In this document: in pieces, positions 1 to 4,741 of the stretch | Numbering within the stretch: position 1 is the stretch's first letter | How the letters are laid out: each line of letters starts with the position of its first letter | From: CG10-46-32 sp964606465 | GTDB taxonomy: Bacteria; Patescibacteriota; Patescibacteriia; UBA2169 | Reading direction: 5' to 3' | Assembly: GCA_964606465.1 (NCBI GenBank) | Contig: CAZSGI010000047.1 | Location: 1-5,187 of the forward strand | Length of the DNA stretch: 5,187 nt | The notes under the pieces: generated by a model | Told to the model about the DNA's origin: nothing | What the model saw: the letters and a program-made list of their open reading frames with translations, nothing else | Database searches by the model: none | Made by a program: the position numbers and the translations under genes

Positions 1-1160
1 ATGGGTTTGGCATCATTCTTGGTGGCTGGGTGATTGATGATGAAGACGCTGGCTCCCGTCCACATACCATCAAAGAGCGGACCATTGGGCCGCAGTCATA
101 TTTGATACTCGGCAAAGAAGAAACCAAGCTCACGCTCAACAACACCAGTGACGAGGTGCGCTTGTTTGACGCGAGCAATACGCTCATTGACGAGGTGCGG
201 TACGATGATGCGCAGGAAGACGAATCATACACAAAATCTGATGATGATTTTTGGTACTGGTCTACGAACAAAACACCGGGAGAACCCAACACAGGAAGCG
301 GCCGCGACGCTCCTGTCGGCGCGGACGCATTCGGACAGAGCGTCTCCGCCGCCGACGGCGTCGAAACCGCCACTCCCTACGACGTCGTGGACATTGATTT
401 ACCCAATATCCGCGAGCTGGAGCTTGGCACTGAAGTGCGCGTGCAAGGCACGGTTGCAGTAGAGCCCGGGGTGCTTGCCAAAACCTACTTCTACATCACC
501 GGAAGCCCGGGCATCCAGGTGTACTTCTCCAAAAAAGACTGGCCAAAGCTTGCGCTCGGGGATGTGATCGGCGTCATCGGCGAGCTCACTGAAACCGGAG
601 GCGAACTTAGGCTTAAAGTTGCGGCCAAAGAAAACATTGTAGCGCTCTATAAATCTGAACCGCCCCTGCCGCAGGAAACCGCGACCGGCGACATTGCGGA
701 ATCAATGGAAGGCGCGCTCGTGATACTGACTGGAGAGCTCGTGGAAAAAAAGGGCACAAGCTGGTTCATTGATGACGGAAGCGGAGAAGCAAAAATCACG
801 TTCCAGCCAACCGCCGCACTGCAAAAACCAACCGCAAAAACTGGAGACTGGCTCGCGGTGGTAGGATTGGTGAGCGAGACCGCGGCTGGGTACCGCGTGC
901 TGCCGCGGTACCAGGATGACATTAAGCTCTTGGATGAAACAGCAGTTTTAGAAATCAGCCAGCCGCAGATTCTTGGAGCCGAAGCCGGCCCCGCAGACAG
1001 CACGAGCCGTTTCCGCATTCCGGCAAACAACGAGCCGCAGAAGCTGCTTGTCTACCTGCTCGCAACATCAGGCGCGCTCATTGCGATTCTCATTATCCTG
1101 ATTATTCGGATGCGGTCCGAGATGCAGAAGCGGCTTGAGGAACTGGAAAAAAAGCACTAA
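1..1160 (+). CDS. Lamin-tail-domain protein with two OB folds and a C-terminal membrane anchor (5' end missing)
   Basis: The open frame runs in from the left edge (first full codon at 3), so the true start and any signal peptide lie outside the window. Numbering from the GTG at 30, residues 1-88 look like a lamin-tail domain (LTD): an isoleucine/proline turn near 19-21, an LNN..DEVRLFD strand pair, an IDEVRYDD strand, an aromatic FWYW cluster at 74-77 and the closing TPGEPN at 82-87. After a linker, residues about 133-206 and 226-301 read as two successive OB-fold-like beta domains (VRVQGTV, GDVIGVIGEL; then LVILTGEL, WFIDDGSGEAKI, GDWLAVVGLV). Residues 339-359 form one hydrophobic helix, followed by a short charged helical tail. 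In the LTD family, LTD plus OB combinations occur in exported or membrane-attached proteins thought to bind DNA or surface components. Function here is unknown; export with a cytoplasmic tail is inference. Its stop overlaps that of the convergent gene. Confidence 0.8.
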   Translation, partial: GFGIILGGWVIDDEDAGSRPHTIKERTIGPQSYLILGKEETKLTLNNTSDEVRLFDASNTLIDEVRYDDAQEDESYTKSDDDFWYWSTNKTPGEPNTGSGRDAPVGADAFGQSVSAADGVETATPYDVVDIDLPNIRELELGTEVRVQGTVAVEPGVLAKTYFYITGSPGIQVYFSKKDWPKLALGDVIGVIGELTETGGELRLKVAAKENIVALYKSEPPLPQETATGDIAESMEGALVILTGELVEKKGTSWFIDDGSGEAKITFQPTAALQKPTAKTGDWLAVVGLVSETAAGYRVLPRYQDDIKLLDETAVLEISQPQILGAEAGPADSTSRFRIPANNEPQKLLVYLLATSGALIAILIILIIRMRSEMQKRLEELEKKH

Positions 1161-1588
1161 AGACGAATATCGTAGATGTGTCCGAACTCGCGCAGCACCG
1201 AGGTATCAAGCGTATACCGCGCAATGGTGTCCGCGATGATGATGACAGACGCAAACACCGCAATCATGAGCGCCGTGAGCACGCTCTTCTGCCACTTGGT
1301 GTAGGGTGACTGCCAGATTTTTGGCAGAAGGAAGATGGCGTACCAGGACGTAAAGAACGGCACGAGCACGGCAATCATAAACACCACGCCCCACAAGGCA
1401 AACTCCAGGCCGAGCTGGCGGGCGCTCGTGGCAAACGAAAAAAACGCAAACTTAAACGCCACCCACAGATTGTTGATGTAAAAAATCACCAGATAGGCAA
1501 CCGCAACCAGGTAATGCGCCGCGAGCGCGGTCTGCCACCGGGACTGGAAGTAGAACTTCCAGATGGATTCTTGTTTCTCTTCTGCCAT
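1157..1588 (-). CDS. Small three-helix membrane protein of unknown function
   Basis: I do not recognise this 143-residue protein. It has a short charged N-terminus (MAEEKQES), then hydrophobic segments at about 23-43, 63-88 and 104-124 separated by short basic or aromatic loops. It is rich in Phe, Trp and Tyr, and has no cysteine and no clear catalytic motif. The C-terminus ends with a polar segment (REFGHIYDIRL). It is therefore an integral inner-membrane protein. The ATG at 1588 is the likely start because a well-formed promoter lies immediately upstream, although no Shine-Dalgarno site is visible; GGTT in the gap is too weak. It is convergent with the LTD gene, sharing 4 bp, and is separated from pyrE by a terminator, so it is probably its own transcription unit. 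The reading frame is supported by its hydrophobic periodicity and uninterrupted length. Confidence 0.75.
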   Translation of the reverse strand: MAEEKQESIWKFYFQSRWQTALAAHYLVAVAYLVIFYINNLWVAFKFAFFSFATSARQLGLEFALWGVVFMIAVLVPFFTSWYAIFLLPKIWQSPYTKWQKSVLTALMIAVFASVIIIADTIARYTLDTSVLREFGHIYDIRL

Positions 1589-1600
1589 AGTGAACCTAGC

Positions 1601-1629
1601 TGTATATCATGGTACCATATTTTTGTCAA
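1601..1629 (-). promoter_or_regulatory. Sigma70-type promoter of the membrane-protein gene
   Basis: On the minus strand a perfect TTGACA (-35, 1629-1624) is followed by a 17-nt spacer and TATACA (-10, 1606-1601, four of six matches). A start about 7 nt past the -10 leaves only some 6 nt before the ATG at 1588, so the mRNA would be nearly leaderless. This fits the lack of a ribosome binding site. The -35 lies 9 nt beyond the base of the pyrE terminator hairpin. Confidence 0.7.
1609..1618. repeat. Perfect 10-bp palindrome inside the promoter spacer
   Basis: ATGGTACCAT reads the same on both strands and lies between the -35 and -10 boxes of the membrane-protein promoter. A wider imperfect symmetry of ATAT flanks continues on both sides with one extra base. 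Its position suits an operator for a repressor dimer. A chance palindrome of this length cannot be excluded. Confidence 0.5.
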
Positions 1630-1630
1630 T

Positions 1631-1667
1631 AAAAAAGAGGGGTGCCATCTCGGAAGATAGACACCCC
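1631..1667 (-). terminator. Intrinsic terminator of pyrF-pyrE
   Basis: In the minus-strand RNA, GGGGUG (1667-1662) pairs with CACCCC (1644-1639). The stem continues with U-G and C-G pairs, a bulged U and an inner AUCU/AGAU stem closed by a UCCG loop. The tail is UCUUUUUU (1638-1631). This is a textbook factor-independent terminator, starting 34 nt after the pyrE stop. Confidence 0.9.
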
Positions 1668-1701
1668 GTCGTTCGCCCAGATATGCAGGACTCGTTGCGA
1701 C

Positions 1702-2442
1702 CTACCCCATGGTGGCAACGACCTTGGCCCAGACGTCCTTGGGCTTCCAGACCACGTTCCCGGCCGCAATGTCTGCGGCCACGGCCGGGTCATCCTGCTG
1801 ATACTGCTCGGTCGGCAGGTGTCGGATAGAACACACGGGCAGAACTTCCCAGCTCGTCCGGGGAGAACGGTTCAGCTCGCAGGCGATGCCCACGACGCGC
1901 GATCCGGCCTGCATCACGAGCTCCCGCACCTTGTCTGTCGTGGAGAAGTTGTTGACCACGTCCTCCGCGACGAGCACCCATGTCCCGGACTCAACCTCGT
2001 GCCGCCCGAATACCAGTACAGACTGCTCGCGCGCGGACGCGGTTGCTGCGGCAGTCACCTTCTTCTCGGGAAACACGTACCGGCAGTCCAGGTGCCGGGC
2101 GAGCATGAGCGCGATGGCGAAGCCGCCCACAGGCGCACCCATCACGTAGTCCACGTCGCCGAGTCCGCCGTTCGCCCGAACCACGTCAGCGAGCTGCCCC
2201 GCGACCGTATCCAGAACGTGCGGGTACTCCTCGATGCGGGCGAAGTTGTAGTACACATCCCCTACCCAGTGCTTCTTGGTGCCATCCGGAGCATCGTACT
2301 CACCGGCATACCCCACGAGCGGCCCGAGCCGTTTGCCGTCCGGCGCCTTTGGGCACTGGTAGTACCCGTTGCACCTGCGGAGCGTCTCCACGAGATCGCC
2401 AGGGACAACCTCGACCATCTCACTGGCGCGTTTTCGTGCCAT
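1702..2442 (-). CDS. pyrE: Orotate phosphoribosyltransferase (type I PRTase)
   Basis: PyrE transfers the phosphoribosyl group of PRPP to orotate to give OMP, the fifth step of UMP synthesis, in the cytoplasm. The 246-residue product has the type I phosphoribosyltransferase layout: a GDVYYNFARIEEYP segment (61-74), the core strand YVMGAPVGGFAIA (99-111) and the PRPP-binding segment VLVAEDVVNNFST (156-168) with the acidic Glu160-Asp161 pair. The PRPP loop is atypical: where most members have TTGGS or STG-like residues, this one has NNFST. The protein is also somewhat longer than the usual 180-220 residues. Its position directly behind pyrF supports the orotate assignment over another PRTase. 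The ATG at 2442 is preferred to an in-frame GTG at 2445, which would overlap the Shine-Dalgarno complement. A different base substrate remains possible but less likely. Confidence 0.83.
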   Translation of the reverse strand: MARKRASEMVEVVPGDLVETLRRCNGYYQCPKAPDGKRLGPLVGYAGEYDAPDGTKKHWVGDVYYNFARIEEYPHVLDTVAGQLADVVRANGGLGDVDYVMGAPVGGFAIALMLARHLDCRYVFPEKKVTAAATASAREQSVLVFGRHEVESGTWVLVAEDVVNNFSTTDKVRELVMQAGSRVVGIACELNRSPRTSWEVLPVCSIRHLPTEQYQQDDPAVAADIAAGNVVWKPKDVWAKVVATMG

Positions 2443-2454
2443 CACCTCCTCCTT
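2440..2454 (-). promoter_or_regulatory. Very strong ribosome binding site of pyrE
   Basis: The minus strand reads AAGGAGGAGGTGATG. AAGGAGG (2454-2448) sits 5 nt before the ATG at 2442, and a second, overlapping match, GGAGGTGAT, runs into the start codon itself. It lies between the pyrF stop (2461-2459) and pyrE, so pyrE can be loaded at high efficiency within the bicistronic mRNA. It also fixes the ATG start. Confidence 0.85.
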
Positions 2455-2458
2455 CGGG

Positions 2459-3238
2459 TTACGCAGCCAGCGCTGCAGTGATCTCTTCGGCGATGCGCTG
2501 GGCTGCTTGGACCGGCGAACCGATCTCTTCGGGCGGCTTGGTGATGGGCCGGCCGATGACGAGGTAGTTGGCTCCGGCCTTGATTGCCTCTCCGGGCGTC
2601 ATCACCCGCTTCTGGTCCTGGGCCGCGGCCCACTCCGGCCGCACTCCTGGCGTGACCTTCCCCAAGCCAGCGAGCTCCTTCTGCTTGCCCAGAAGCTCGA
2701 GCTCCTGGGGCGAACAGATAACGCCGTCAAGCCCGGCCACCTTCGCATCCCGTGCGAACTGCAGAACCTTGGCCTTGGTCGGCCCGCCGTAAATCAGGTG
2801 AGCGTTGTTCTCCTCGAACGAGGTGAGCACGGTCACGGCCAGAATGAGGCAGTTGCCCGGAACCACGAGCGGCCTTGTGCCGCTCCACCCTTCGTCCTGC
2901 ATACCCACCGACCGGGCGCCCTCGCGTGCGGCAATCATACCCTCAATACCGGCGGAGGCGTGGACGTTGAACATGCGCACGCCGAGCTTGGAGATGGCTT
3001 TACCCGCCCCCGCCATGGTGTTGGGAATGTCCTTGAGCTTGATGTCGCAGAAGACCGCGCCACCAAGGCCGTGAATCACCTCGACGGCCTGCGGCAAACC
3101 AACGGCAGACATCAACTCCAGCCCGACCTTGAAACAGCCGACATGAGGAGCAAGCTCTTGAACGAGCACGCTCGCCTTGTCGAGGCTGTCCACATCGAGC
3201 GCCACGATGATGCGATCTTTCGCTCCGTCTTTTGCCAT
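2459..3238 (-). CDS. pyrF: Orotidine 5'-phosphate decarboxylase
   Basis: PyrF decarboxylates OMP to UMP, the last step of pyrimidine synthesis, as a cytoplasmic TIM-barrel dimer. In 259 residues the family signatures appear in order: VALDVD (12-17) with Asp15, FKVG (36-39) with Lys37, the catalytic FCDIKLKDIPNT (63-74) carrying Asp65, Lys67 and Asp70, NVHASAG (91-97), AVTVLTS (134-140), VTPGVRP (195-201) and VIGRPIT (227-233), which closes the phosphate site. It is slightly longer than the usual 230-245 residues because of an extra stretch at about 105-130, between the NVHASAG strand and AVTVLTS. The start is fixed by a GGAGGG site (3251-3246) 7 nt before ATG. pyrE follows after 16 nt, forming an operon. 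Confidence 0.95.
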   Translation of the reverse strand: MAKDGAKDRIIVALDVDSLDKASVLVQELAPHVGCFKVGLELMSAVGLPQAVEVIHGLGGAVFCDIKLKDIPNTMAGAGKAISKLGVRMFNVHASAGIEGMIAAREGARSVGMQDEGWSGTRPLVVPGNCLILAVTVLTSFEENNAHLIYGGPTKAKVLQFARDAKVAGLDGVICSPQELELLGKQKELAGLGKVTPGVRPEWAAAQDQKRVMTPGEAIKAGANYLVIGRPITKPPEEIGSPVQAAQRIAEEITAALAA

Positions 3239-3275
3239 GCAACCACCCTCCGCTGAACTGGGTTATCAAACAACG

Positions 3276-3294
3276 ACCAGCCGCTTTGGCTGGC
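3276..3294 (-). promoter_or_regulatory. Hairpin in the pyrF leader
   Basis: In the minus-strand transcript CCAGCC (3293-3288) pairs perfectly with GGCTGG (3282-3277) around a 5-nt loop, with a G-U pair extending the base. It is directly preceded by an AGGAGGG sequence (3300-3294) that has no start codon at a usable distance. No T-run follows, so it is not a terminator. It may be a leader structure that stabilises the mRNA or binds a regulator; its role is unknown. Confidence 0.5.
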
Positions 3295-3323
3295 CCTCCT
3301 GAAGCTCAAAAAGCTCTGTTTCT

Positions 3324-3352
3324 ACCCTAAAACAAAAGCCCAAAAAACGCAA
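3324..3352 (-). promoter_or_regulatory. Possible promoter of pyrF-pyrE
   Basis: TTGCGT (3352-3347), a 17-nt T-rich spacer and TAGGGT (3329-3324) lie on the minus strand just past the upstream terminator. The hexamers are weak, but the spacing and the TAGGGTAG form of the -10 resemble the TAAGGTAG -10 of the transformylase promoter. Transcription would start near 3317, giving a leader of about 79 nt that includes the hairpin at 3276-3294. Confidence 0.4.
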
Positions 3353-3354
3353 GC

Positions 3355-3430
3355 AAAAGAAAAAGCCGTGCCGCAGACCCTACATCTTTACCCTCGTGAA
3401 AACGGGGGCTGTAGTAGTCCGCGGCACGGC
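3355..3430 (-). terminator. Long hairpin terminator behind the AICAR transformylase gene (copy B)
   Basis: The hairpin begins 23 nt after the TAA at 3454. In the minus-strand RNA, a perfect 10-bp GC stem (3430-3421 with 3374-3365) is topped by a second stem (3420-3410 with 3384-3375, one bulged A, G-U pairs at two places). Above that come an asymmetric internal loop (G opposite UAAAGA) and an apical stem with a UUUC loop. The tail is UUUUU C UUUU (3364-3355). GC stem plus U-run indicates factor-independent termination. The elaborate, conserved interior exceeds what termination needs. Confidence 0.8.
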
Positions 3431-3431
3431 C
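3365..3431 (-). repeat. 66-bp repeat element, copy B
   Basis: This is a direct repeat of 4654-4720, in the same orientation and displaced by 1289 bp. Of 67 aligned bases, 66 are identical; the only difference is 3369 T versus 4658 C. Similarity stops abruptly at the outer stem on the gene side and fades into A-rich sequence on the other side. The ends form inverted repeats (GCCGTGCCGC / GCGGCACGGC). Confidence 0.95.
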
Positions 3432-3453
3432 GTACCGATGTACATGCCAGCTA

Positions 3454-4560
3454 TTAGTGCTGGCTGAATCCCCGGTGCTCCTTGGGGACGAACGCGACGT
3501 GCATACCGTGTCCGGCAAAGAACGCTTTCACCGCGTCAAGGTTCTGGCCGTCTGCGGGAACTACGCCTCCCCTGCAGCCAGCCTCACGCAAAAGCTCCGG
3601 CCCCTCCAGCGGGGCATCTTCCCGCTCCCGGGCGGCGAACGGAAAGAATGCGTCCGAAGCGAAAAAAGAACCCACTGTCGCATGGCGCGCGTCGCGCGCG
3701 CGCCCAATCGCCAGCTTGCAGCAGGCAATGCGGTCCTGCTGCCCCACGCCTGCGCCAATGAGCTTGAGGTCGCGCGCGAGCACCACCGTGTTGCTGTTGG
3801 CGCGCCACGCCACGGCCCACGCAAGGATGATGGTCGCGAGGTCGTCGGACGAGAGCGTGGACCGGTCAAAGGCCCAGTCTATGCCTCCATCTCCGAACAC
3901 GTACGTGGGAGTGCGCTGACACAGAGATCCGCCGCGCGCCGGACGGAGGACCCATTCGTACCGCGGCATGAACGGATGGGCCAGAGCCGGATTCACCAGG
4001 AGCCTGCGCTTTTCACGCTTGCCCAAAAGCGTGGCAGACGCTTCGTCAAACTCCGGCGCAAACACCACGTCAGCGCCCCAAAAATCTCTCCCGACTGCAC
4101 CGCGGAGGTGTTCCGGAATTCGGAAGAGCATCTCGCCAGCCGCTCCGGTGACCGGAAAGTTGACCATGACCTCTCCGCCCATCACGGCGAGCGGGTCTCC
4201 CGCCATTGCCTTGAGCACAGCAACAGCCGGGTTGCTCCAATCAAGCCCCAAACCGCACGGATTGCCGTGCTTGCATGCAATGGCGACAAGCGGCGACTTG
4301 CCCGGAAAATGATGATTGAGCGCCTCGTGCATGAGGCACAGCACCTGCAGAGCCCGGTCGCAGTCCGCCATGTTGATGTAGCCCGGCGTGCCGGAGACCA
4401 CGGTGAACCGGTGCAAGGCGAGCGGGTCATCGCTGCCAACCACAGAGAGCACGAACGCCGGGGACTGGTCGCGGTTCTCGCCGTACGCAAGCTCGCTCGC
4501 AACCCGGTACGTTACCGTGAACTCGTCGCCAACCTTCAGAGACTTGGGTATGGCGCTCAT
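3454..4560 (-). CDS. purH: Stand-alone AICAR transformylase (C-terminal half of PurH)
   Basis: This enzyme transfers a formyl group from 10-formyl-tetrahydrofolate to AICAR, giving FAICAR, in the cytoplasm. The 368-residue product matches the AICARFT domain of PurH from end to end: AYGENRDQ (25-32, usually RYGENPHQ), CKHGNPCG (96-103) with the catalytic Lys-His pair, GDPLAVMGGEV (121-131), ADVVFAPEFDEA (163-174), SNTVVLARD (256-264), GAGVGQQDR (269-277) and SDAFFPF (302-308). The usual QPGGS/RD motif is degenerate (VPADGQNLD, 334-342), and the ending RGFSQH replaces RHFRH. Unlike the common bacterial fusion, the cyclohydrolase domain is a separate upstream gene. The ATG at 4560 is chosen because AGGGAGGT lies 7 nt before it; the longer in-frame TTG start would fall inside the -35 box. 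Separate AICARFT proteins are known, notably in archaea. Confidence 0.92.
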   Translation of the reverse strand: MSAIPKSLKVGDEFTVTYRVASELAYGENRDQSPAFVLSVVGSDDPLALHRFTVVSGTPGYINMADCDRALQVLCLMHEALNHHFPGKSPLVAIACKHGNPCGLGLDWSNPAVAVLKAMAGDPLAVMGGEVMVNFPVTGAAGEMLFRIPEHLRGAVGRDFWGADVVFAPEFDEASATLLGKREKRRLLVNPALAHPFMPRYEWVLRPARGGSLCQRTPTYVFGDGGIDWAFDRSTLSSDDLATIILAWAVAWRANSNTVVLARDLKLIGAGVGQQDRIACCKLAIGRARDARHATVGSFFASDAFFPFAAREREDAPLEGPELLREAGCRGGVVPADGQNLDAVKAFFAGHGMHVAFVPKEHRGFSQH

Positions 4561-4567
4561 GGCGCAT

Positions 4568-4589
4568 ACCTCCCTAAGTTTAGAGGGAA
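4568..4589 (-). promoter_or_regulatory. Ribosome binding site of the transformylase gene, partly sequestered in a hairpin
   Basis: AGGGAGGT (4575-4568) is 7 nt from the ATG. UCCCU (4588-4584) upstream can pair exactly with AGGGA (4575-4571), with a further U-G pair (4589/4570) and an 8-nt loop. The Shine-Dalgarno core would then be masked. The stem is short, so it would be a weak, easily opened structure. Confidence 0.5.
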
Positions 4590-4612
4590 CTGCTGTTTGT
4601 TTGCTACTGGCT

Positions 4613-4641
4613 ACCTTAATTCCAATTCTGACGATTGTCAA
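4613..4641 (-). promoter_or_regulatory. Promoter of the transformylase gene
   Basis: A perfect TTGACA (4641-4636), a 17-nt spacer and TAAGGT (4618-4613, with T1, A2 and T6 matching) lie on the minus strand. The -35 is 12 nt beyond the base of the preceding hairpin. The predicted start near 4606 leaves a leader of about 46 nt. It shows that the second PurH half can be expressed independently of the first. Confidence 0.65.
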
Positions 4642-4643
4642 CC

Positions 4644-4719
4644 AAAAAGAAAAGCCGCGCCGCAGACCCTACATCTTTACCCTCGTGAAAACGGGGGCTG
4701 TAGTAGTCCGCGGCACGGC
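4644..4719 (-). terminator. Long hairpin terminator behind the IMP cyclohydrolase gene (copy A)
   Basis: This has the same fold as copy B: a 10-bp outer stem (4719-4710 with 4663-4654), a second stem with a bulged A, a G opposite UAAAGA internal loop and a UUUC apical loop. The tail is UUUU C UUUUU (4653-4644). The sole base change turns one outer-stem U-A pair into U-G in the minus-strand RNA, so the stem survives. The hairpin begins 22 nt after the TAG at 4742. It separates the two halves of PurH into different transcripts unless read through. Confidence 0.8.
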
Positions 4720-4720
4720 C
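4654..4720 (-). repeat. 66-bp repeat element, copy A
   Basis: This is the partner of the element at 3365-3431, in the same orientation, with one substitution. Each copy stands between a stop codon and the next gene's promoter, so the repeat marks gene boundaries. Confidence 0.95.
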
Positions 4721-4722
4721 AA

Positions 4723-4739
4723 GGCGCTGGTAAAGCGCC
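4723..4739 (-). other. Short GC hairpin between stop codon and repeat
   Basis: GGCGCU (4739-4734 on the minus strand) pairs with AGCGCC (4728-4723) around a 5-nt loop, directly behind the cyclohydrolase stop. No T-run follows. At the matching place after the transformylase gene there is only a weak GTAC/GTAC pair (3432-3443). It may protect the 3' end or assist termination. Confidence 0.4.
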
Positions 4740-4741
4740 CG

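Noticed and set aside
2443..2445. GTG start of pyrE one codon upstream
   Set aside because: It lies within the GGAGGTGAT match, leaving too little spacing; the adjacent ATG is better placed.
1642..3256. Long plus-strand open frames opposite pyrE and pyrF
   Set aside because: They are shadows of clearly recognisable genes; their translations are low-complexity and lack ribosome binding sites.
3365..3430. Plus-strand RNA reading of the repeat (it would give a 7-bp apical stem with a GAAA tetraloop)
   Set aside because: This reading is attractive at the apex, but copy A would carry a C-A mismatch in the outer stem, there is no U-run on that side, and all neighbouring genes are on the minus strand. 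It remains a minor alternative.
4561..4641. Longer transformylase product starting at the TTG at 4641
   Set aside because: That codon is part of the TTGACA -35 box, and the added residues have no resemblance to the family; the ATG at 4560 has a proper ribosome binding site.
3365..4720. Integron attC sites (a hairpin repeat after each gene would suit cassettes)
   Set aside because: The ends lack the GTTRRRY and RYYYAAC core sites, and each gene has its own promoter, unlike typical cassettes.
3365..4720. Miniature transposable element or CRISPR
   Set aside because: There are inverted ends, but no target-site duplication is visible next to either copy. Two copies flanking a gene are not a CRISPR array. 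Their fixed distance from stop codons and T-runs on the same side fit an RNA hairpin better.
3365..4720. Known riboswitch such as ZTP, purine, PRPP/guanidine or THF class
   Set aside because: I looked for their conserved core motifs from memory in both strands and found none. The element also lies after the gene with no visible alternative antiterminator.
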